Origin: Zygnema circumcarinatum
Taxonomy: Eukaryota > Streptophyta > Zygnematophyceae > Zygnematales > Zygnemataceae
Length of the DNA: 64,000 bases
Direction of reading: 5' to 3'
Assembly (NCBI GenBank): GCA_037447605.1
Contig: CM074805.1
Span: 2,887,123 to 2,951,122 of the forward strand
Each line of letters starts with the position of its first letter. Position 1 is the first letter of the stretch. A program made the position numbers and the translations under genes. Below are positions 57,300 through 64,000 of the stretch, in pieces. The notes under the pieces were generated by a model. The model saw only the letters and a program-made list of their open reading frames with translations. It searched no databases and had not been told where the DNA came from.

Positions 57300-57716
57300 T
57301 AGGGGTTTACTAAAAAGGGCACTTCTTCGCACGATTTTGTTCGCACCCAAAAGAGGCGCCGAAATGGACGTGCGAAGAAAATACTGGCGAAAATCGCGTC
57401 AACGTGACGTCATGGTTGTTTTCCCGGCTTCCCGGCCGCGCCCGCGCCCGCCCGTGACGCGCAACACGACACACCGACAAGCGGTCTCCGCGCGCCGCGC
57501 CGGCGCTGTTTCTAAGTTTGAGGGCCCCGCGCGAGGGCGAAGTTGCGAAGACGGCGTTTGGAGAAGTGCGAAGACGGCGATCGCGGAGTGCGAACAGGAC
57601 CGCGCCGCGAGTGCAAAAAACTACGTTCGGGAATTTTAGTTTTACTGACGTTGACTCGAAATGTTACGAATATCGAGTTTTTAGTATTACGAGAATTTTT
57701 TAAGTCTGACACGCCC
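57300..57716 (+). mobile_element. MITE-like element, type B, 5'-truncated copy
   Basis: Starts inside the element at GGGGTTTACTAAAAAGGGCA and runs to the intact right end TTAAGTCTGACACGCCC. It shares the AAAAAGGGCA variant with the inverted copy at 56459, so the two are closest relatives and form an inverted pair about 280 bp apart. Confidence 0.9.
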
Positions 57717-57897
57717 TATTTGATGACATCGTCATCGCAAGTGCAATGCCAACTCATTTTACGTTTTTTTAAAACCAAAAAAAAGGCTTTTTTAGGACTT
57801 CTATGGTATTTCGGGTGAAATCCCCTAAATTAATGTCAAGTTTCCCTTGAATAATCAATTATGATGTTTAGGGGGTATCCCCTATTTGGGGGAGGCC

Positions 57898-57990
57898 TGG
57901 CCATGTGGCATTGATCTCACGATGGCGATGCCATCAACTGTACATGGACAAAATCATCACGGGGAACCACGAGGAACTGGTCGCAGACCC
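57898..57990 (+). repeat. dispersed repeat, CTCACGATGGCGA core
   Basis: CATGTGGCATTGATCTCACG, GATGGCGATGCCATCAACTG, TACATGGACAAAATCATCAC, GGGGAACCACGAGGAACTGG. Collinear with 10578-10678. Confidence 0.8.
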
Positions 57991-59124
57991 GTGGACAAAA
58001 CGATTCCTTTTAATCCACGGGTAAACATTCGGATACCGTACGTGGTTGTACGAACGTGTCACACTGTTAGCCGTGGTTCCAAAGTGGACCGCGGGGTCCA
58101 CCTTCCCGTCGCCTGAAGCGGCCGCCGCCGCTGGACGACGCGACTGCAGGCCTCGCTGAAAAATCCAATGCAATCCAGGAATTCATGATCAGATTCATTG
58201 AATCACAACTCACGATACCGTCCCGTACTGAATAATTCAAAGTTTCAAGAGCCTGTCCACGATCCACATGTGGACTGATGGCACTGTACGAAACCAGCAC
58301 GGTCTGCCGACGACACACAGAACTGCGTGGCGCCAAACTGGCACGGCTCGCATGGAGCGCCGGACCTTGGCGGGTACCTTGGCCAAGTACGAGACGAGGC
58401 ACCAAACGACCAAAAACTCGTGCGGGCGAGGAGGTGGTTTTGGTCCTTTTGTTCTTGGGGCAAATGAGGTCGGTGTGGGGGGTTGTTGAGAGTGGTAAGT
58501 GTGTGGCTCTGTGAGAAGAAGAGGGCGTGAGCTGATGACTCGCTTTGTGCAGAAGAACTGCCAAATGCGAGACTCTCAAATTGCTGGTCTCCGCGTAGTT
58601 AGTGAAACATGATTGCGTGCACAGTCCTTTTAAATTTGTGTACAACTTATTCCTGAATACACACAAAACTTGCTTGAAAACACTCCAAGCAATGGGAAAA
58701 CCTATTCGTCTATCTACTCTCGTCTGCGTGCTCGGATTAGAACCTAAACAATGGATGCAATTGGAGATGCATTTTTTGCACTCGAACGGCAAGCATGGGA
58801 AAAGAAAAATTATACAAAGCCTATTCTATCAAATATTCAGCTAGTGCTCGTAAAAGAAGTCACGTTCTTCCGCGCTAAGGGCAAGTTATTGATTATCAAC
58901 GAGTCTGCCAGTCCACGGGTTCCACTCCTCTCCTGCATGATGCCAAAACAACGCTGGTGAGACAGTGCCACAGCAGAGCAGGTTCAAGCAAGCTGCTCTC
59001 ATCTACCTTTCTCTCCTAACAAGACACATTTCACAACATTGCAGTAAAACGGAAGGCCTGGAAACACAGACACGTGTAGGCATGTACAACAAACTTTGAA
59101 AGCATTCAGCGCACAGATCATCAC
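57991..59124. other. intergenic, no gene seen
   Basis: No coding signal. The last part is probably the 3' UTR of MYB gene 2. Confidence 0.4.
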
Positions 59125-61362
59125 CTAAGATTGTGCAGGACGCTGGAGTGTGCTCCAGCAGGTGGGGGTCCCGCTTGCAGAATTTGAAAAATTCATGGAG
59201 AAAGAGGGATTCAAACCCTCATTGGTCGGCTGAATTCTGAGGTTTGCAGAGTTAAACAAAAGGTGTCGCAAAAGCATCGGATCCCCATCTAAGAGTCTGC
59301 ACAAATGTTCTGCTGATAGCGACCAGTTATTTTCCTCATTCCCTGCAACACTTGGTTCTAGTGTCTGCTCGACAAGTGAGGCTGAAGTTGCAGGAAACGA
59401 AGTGAGCAGTGGCGCCACAAGTTCCTCATTATCGTACAGGCCGACATTGGCAAACGATGCGGTGTTGGATTGAACCAGCTCGTCCTCAAAGCTCGTCCTG
59501 CGTTCAACTTCCAGCCGGTAGTCGAGGTTCTCGGGTGAATGCGGGACATAATCCATGTAGTCGACATCGCCGATGCCATAAATGCCGTGCTCTGCTACTG
59601 CAGTCGCTTCACTGCAGCTTGCACGGCAGTTATTCCCAGAGCTCACGGGAAGCGAACCTTCAATGCCATCGATTGGAGTGGCAAACGTCGAGTATCCAAA
59701 GGGCTGTTGACATCTGTCTAGTCCACTTAGACCTGCAATAACGAGAGAGGTTGTGCTCGTCTGCACGGGACTCTGCGCTATGCTGTCAGATGCGACTGCT
59801 TCTTCATACGAAGGAACCTCCAAGGCTGCGTCCAAGTCACCGAGTCCAAAATAGCCCGATTGCGTCCAGGACCTCAAGTGTTCTCCGGGCAATGGCTGCT
59901 GTTGTCGGCGGCGTTCCTGCAAGATGTCGCCCGTCGGCACGAGGCTAAGCACAACGGATGGTTTGACGTCACCTTCACTTTGAGCAGGTCCAAGTTCTGG
60001 ATAACAAGCCCAGGGATCTTCTTGGCTTGGAAGGTCAGATTTTGCGATTATTTGCTGACTGTTCAAAGGCTGTTGGCCCTCAGAACGGCAATCCAAGTCG
60101 CTCAATTGTGAGCCCTCATCAGTCGAACTTTCGGTGCTGCACTTTGTTCCGGCAATATTTTCAGGCTCTGCCTTCACAACTGCATCGTTGAGAATTGCGG
60201 CCTTGAGGATAGCTGGCCCCACCCCAAACGCTGCAGCAGCCCGAATGTCCGACACCTGTGGTAGAGACAGAAAAGGAGATAGAGTCACATTCGCTTAGGA
60301 AAAAGAGTGCCGATTAATGTGCACACATGCTCTCTACACAGCAGCGACAGACACTGCGACTTTAGCAGAGAAAGACTTAAGCAAACGAATAGCTTGATTC
60401 CTTTCAGTAATCGACACTGAACCCACAGAAGGTTGTGGACTCCGTCAGTCAGAACAGCGGCGTACCTGTGGTGTCTGCATTATGTCGCTCAGCACTCGCA
60501 CATAGCGTGGCCTCAAGAAGTTGTTCCAGTGGTTCTGCACATACAAACAGGCTTGACTGAGTGATATGAGCCATAATGCACAGGAGAAGGAAGTGACGAG
60601 GTAAAATTTTCATGATTACAAACATCATGGAATTGGATACAGCTGCTTAGATTGTAATGGCAGCTTGTCAAAAAAAACAAAGCAAAACGAAACATTAAAA
60701 CAAGGGGAAAACATTGCTACGAAGTTTGGATATTCTATCGCGAGAAAGAGGAAGTAATTTCTGGAAAACGGCCATTATCCATACACGCGTTTCAACATTT
60801 TTTTTGATTTTTTTTTTCATAGAGATGAAGTGAGAATGCATATGCGGGTAGACTGACTTTGACCGCGCTGTCCGTCCTGCCGCGGAGCTCCTTGGCGATG
60901 TGCGCCCATCGCGGGCCGTGGCGCGTGTAGCCGAGCGCGACAATGCGGCTCTCCTCTTCGCGAAAGCGGTCCTTCACCACCTGCACCGCGCCGCTCTCTC
61001 CCACGTTAGAACGCCGCCGGCCTACAATTCAAGCGCGCGGCACGCGAGCAGGCGGAGGGCGGAGCTCACCGCGGGGTTGAGATGGTTGAGCCAGCGCAGG
61101 CGGCAGCTCTTGGGCGTGCGCGCCTGCAGGCCGGTCTCCTCCGCGACCTGCGCCCACCCGTGCGCGCCGAGCCGCAGCACGGCGGCTCTCAGGGCTCGGT
61201 CTTCCGCGCGGCTCCTGCAAAATGCATGATCGACCCATTCCCCTTGGTCAAAACCTATCTCAATTGCAGCGCCAGAAGTGTCTCATGGGACCTCCACCAC
61301 GTTCTCTCAGACTGTAGCTTCGCAAAGGCCCCATTGCGGCTGCAGCTTGGCCCAATCCAAGC

Positions 61363-61394
<32 letters not shown>

Positions 61395-61445
61395 GGGGGG
61401 AGGGTCCCACCAGCACTTGCGGCCCTTGCGCTTCCCCGCCGCCAT
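59125..61445 (-). CDS. R2R3-MYB transcription factor (MYB gene 2)
   Basis: A 500-aa predicted nuclear DNA-binding protein and paralogue of the gene at 2416-4630. Exons on the minus strand: 61445-61411, 61214-61070, 60980-60858, 60534-60466 and 60255-59125. The last three introns fall at exactly the positions used in gene 1 (after LNHLNPA, after TDSAVK and after the residues MQTPQ). Gene 2 has one extra intron that splits the first Trp codon of R2 (TG|G). R2 contains RTPKSCRLRWLNHLNPA. R3 contains RFREEESRIVALGYTRHGPR and NHWNNFLRPRYVRVL. Right after it comes VSDIRAAAAFGVGPAILKAA (125-144). The acidic, Ser-rich tail ends with a Leu-rich motif, LLDGDPMLLRHLLFNSA, matching that of gene 1. The start MAAGKRKGRKCW is short and basic. 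Targets are unknown. Confidence 0.9.
61369..61394. repeat. (CAG)n trinucleotide repeat in MYB gene 2 intron 1
   Basis: Nine CAG units (CTG on the gene strand), about 15 nt inside the intron from the exon 1 donor at 61410. If the intron were retained it would encode poly-Leu. Confidence 0.9.
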
Positions 61446-62880
61446 CGCCAGAAGGGCGCGGTGCGCTAGCCGACGGACGAGCAGACCGCGCTCCGCCCGT
61501 CGGAGCAAGTGCTGCGAGCTGCCGCGGCGCCACGTCGGCCGCGGGCGGCCACAGGGCGCGGGGCGGCGCGGGGCCGCTGCGCGCATTCAAGAAGGGCTCC
61601 TCCCGCCGTCAATGCGCGCGCCGCCCGCCGGGCCGCGCTGGCGCGGGAGCGTCCCCGCGCTCGTGCGCGCCCGCCGGCAGCGGGACTCGAACCGGCGACG
61701 CCCCCCGCAACGTGCGCGAGATCGCGCGAATCCGACTCGCGTTGAATTCGCTGACAGGCGGCGGGCGGGCGGGCGAGGCTTGATCCGCGGGTGGATCCGA
61801 GGGAATCCGATCGCGCTGCGGCCAAGCGCGGGGGCGACCGGCAAGCTGCCAAGTGGCACTCTTGGAGCACTCCCCGACAGCGTAGTTATCATAAGGATGT
61901 CGTCACCATATAACATATTGACGTCATTTTTTTCACAGAATTTCACAAGGAATTCAGCAGTCCGTGCAGGGCTTGTCAATCTTGAAAAAATCTGTCGACT
62001 GAGTTGTTTCGAGAACGGTACTCTTTCCTCCGTCGTGGGAGTCCAGAACAAGTACTACTTCCGAAAGTGAGTTCTTACGGGATCATATGAAGATTGCCAA
62101 GCTCCATTCCATGTTCGCCAAAAATTGCGGCGGCTGTACGGCATAGCCAGCACGTGAGCTGAAAGCAGGCGGATATATACCAGCGCCGTACAGTCGTGCA
62201 GGCCACGTGCTGCCTCCGCGGGCCCCCATTGATGGACGCGCCGCCAACAGGGCTCCAGTGCGGCACCGCGTGGGCTGACGGAGCTACGCCGCGGCCATCA
62301 TGACCTCCGCTCGCGCCAAAGCTAGGGTCGCAAAGGGTCAGGCACCTTCTGGCTGCGGCCGGCCGGGGTCGATTCCCTGGCCAAGAAACAAGTAGCCATG
62401 TAGGCTATGCGAGGGCCTAGGGTGCTCGTAGGGGGATAGGCTCGACGCGCTCGAACGGCCCCCTCCGATTGGCCGGTCGCGCCCGCCCGCCCGAGTACCT
62501 CCGCCCGCCCGCCCGCCCACCCGGCGGCGGCGCATCCCTGCGGGCGAATCGCGGATCGCTCTGGCCCCGGGCGGCGCCACGACGCGGTCCCCGCGGGGGA
62601 AGTCAACAAGTGCACGCGCGTATCCCCCACACGTGTGGACACGTGCACGCACACGGCGGATCTCTCCCCGCGAGTGGGCTCCGCCACGTCGCGCGGGCCC
62701 GCGAGCGGCCGCGGGAGGGCGCCGCGTGGGCGCGCGCGGATTTGTCCGACGGCGCCGCTCGGGGCCGTCATGGCGGGGGGCGGGCGGGATTCGATTCGCC
62801 GCGGGACGTGCGCGCCATTGAAGCGGCGGCCGTACTTAGCGGTTTGGGCCGTGGAAGACGGGAAGTGCAAGTACTGATCC
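61446..62880. other. GC-rich upstream region of MYB gene 2
   Basis: Two GC-rich blocks (61446-61860 and 62180-62870) with CGTACG and CCACGTG words. The open frames on both strands are composition effects. No gene is supported. Confidence 0.4.
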
Positions 62881-63083
62881 TGTAACGTTGATCGCGCAAA
62901 TTCAGATTCGGATCAAGGAAAAGATGTGGCATTGATCGAACCAGCTCTTAATTCGAATCCGTTCGCGTATTCGCTTGTTTCCATGATATTGTACGCCCTT
63001 CTTGCGGCTGACGGAAGGGAGTACGCTCTGGGGTGGGTCCGTCGCAGTAGGTCGCGTCACATAAAAATAAGACATCGTGAGTA

Positions 63084-63225
63084 GGGCGTGCCAGTCTACG
63101 AAACGTTAGTATGCGTGTTCGTAAGTTTGACACCAGAATGGGTACTCCAGTAACATCGCGATCTGCCTGCGGCATACTTTCGTAACTTTTTTTTTCATAA
63201 CGCTTTTGTTAAGTCTGACAGCCCC
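63084..63225 (-). mobile_element. short MITE-like element, type A, diverged copy
   Basis: Ends GGGCGTGCCAGTCTACG and GTTAAGTCTGACAGCCCC. It keeps the GTGTTCGTAAGTTTGACACC, GGTACTCCAGTA and ATACTTTCGTAAC blocks of the 13823-13979 copy. Confidence 0.8.
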
Positions 63226-63459
63226 TAGTTCTACCGGTACTGTCACTTCGATACCAAAACGAGTACCCTACTACTAACTTTGACTTTTGGAATTGTTCAA
63301 TTTGCAAATGACAAGGTTTCATTTGAAATTTTGAACACTCGATCTGAGTAGTCTTTCAAAATGAACAATTAAACAAAGTTCAAAGTCTGAATATATTCGG
63401 TCACACGCGTGGATTCCAATTTTGCCACGTAGGATTCAAGCAATCTGAAGGATTTGCTT

Positions 63460-63655
63460 ACCTCCGGCCCAATTTTCGCCGTACTGTACCACTTTTTGCT
63501 GGGTAACTCTACTGCACCCCCGCGTTTTGTCTTTCGCACCCCCGTTTTGAAAAATTTTCCTGCCCGTTTTGGTTACTCCCCAGTTTTGAATATTTCGGGA
63601 AAAAATCTTTTTCCCGCCCCTTTCGTCCCCTCCGCTGCCCCCTGTTGCGAAACGC
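63460..63655. repeat. solo arm resembling the GA fold-back element arms
   Basis: GCACCCCCGTTTTGAAAAAT, TGGTTACTCCCCAGTTTTGA, ATATTTCGGGAAAAAATC and TTTTTCCCGCCCCTTTCGTC follow the order of blocks in the left arm at 42960-43125. No GA tract or right arm follows. Confidence 0.55.
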
Positions 63656-63847
63656 GATAAAACTAAATGTATGATCGTTCGTTTATGTCCGCGGTTGCCT
63701 TTTAACGGTAAAGTTTATGGGTGGGTACCGGGAGGTGTCGAGTTCGGTTGTTAACATTCCCCCTCCCTTCATTATTTTTTGGACATTCCATCCCCTCGTT
63801 TTCTCCTTTTCACTATTGACTTCCCACAATGTGCGACAAAAGAAAAG

Positions 63848-64000
63848 GGATTTGCATTGGTCTCAAGATGGTGAGGCCATCAAATAAACATGGACAAATC
63901 AACATGGGAACCACAAGAAATTAGTCGCAAATGAAACAAGCACAAAATAAAAAAACTAGAAACAAAAAACTAAACTAAACTAAGCTTAAGTACAAAAACG
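63848..64000 (+). repeat. dispersed repeat, CTCACGATGGCGA-type core (diverged)
   Basis: TTTGCATTGGTCTCAAGATG, GTGAGGCCATCAAATAAACA, TGGACAAATCAACATGGGAA, then CACAAGAAATTAGTCGCAAA. It continues to the window end in an A-rich sequence that roughly follows the reverse of 55850-55880. Confidence 0.65.

Noticed and set aside
61260-61586. Minus-strand frame with a poly-Leu stretch at the start of MYB gene 2
   Set aside because: The poly-Leu comes from the CTG repeat in intron 1. Splicing at 61411/61214 restores the MYB R2 Trp codon.

Overview
This is nuclear DNA of a photosynthetic eukaryote of the green lineage (Viridiplantae). Its genes have many introns, with GT-AG splicing that I could follow codon by codon. 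Two genes encode plastid proteins: the biotin carboxylase subunit of the heteromeric acetyl-CoA carboxylase and the HCF164-type thylakoid thioredoxin. The window also carries two R2R3-MYB genes and a WRKY-type gene, a regulator set typical of streptophytes and green algae. A streptophyte or other green alga fits best, but the species cannot be read from the sequence. I see no bacterial operon, rRNA, tRNA or CRISPR array.

Genes, with exon structures rebuilt by hand: R2R3-MYB gene 1 (minus, 2416-4630); a CDPK-like kinase pseudogene (plus, 14522-15690) and a truncated copy of a kinase first exon (plus, 16330-16620); an intact CDPK-like Ser/Thr kinase without EF hands (minus, 19058-21084); a family I inorganic pyrophosphatase homologue whose metal-binding residues are lost (plus, 26151-28212); HCF164 (plus, 29527-32575); a WRKY-like factor with WLKYGQK in place of WRKYGQK (minus, 38433-40787); a 16-exon CAC2/biotin carboxylase gene (minus, 45481-53150); and R2R3-MYB gene 2 (minus, 59125-61445), which shares intron positions and C-terminal motifs with gene 1. 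CAC2 supplies the first step of plastid fatty acid synthesis. HCF164 carries reducing power across the thylakoid membrane for cytochrome b6f assembly. The transcription factors and the kinase are likely regulatory. Nothing suggests that the genes are functionally clustered.

Most of the remaining sequence is repeat. Four kinds stand out. (1) Fold-back elements have inverted arms enclosing GA/CT microsatellite tracts (33150-34765 and 42945-44360) and share an internal segment. (2) MITE-like elements have GTCAGAC-type terminal inverted repeats. Three are stacked at 13078-13980 inside another repeat, with further copies at 22373-22571, 56459-57020, 57300-57716 and 63084-63225. (3) A dispersed repeat carries a CTCACGATGGCGA-type core. 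(4) Clusters of short CCAATGGTT/AACCATTGG words lie in both orientations. A (GA)n tract of about 1.15 kb sits in a CAC2 intron and, in the transcript, forms a (CU)n polypyrimidine tract running to the 3' splice site.

Intergenic stretches also hold GC-rich blocks with many CGTACG palindromes, notably 4700-5350, 7750-8450, 10680-11110, 21000-22350, 25000-26100, 36700-37560, 40600-41900 and 61400-62880. Several of these lie at the 5' ends of genes.
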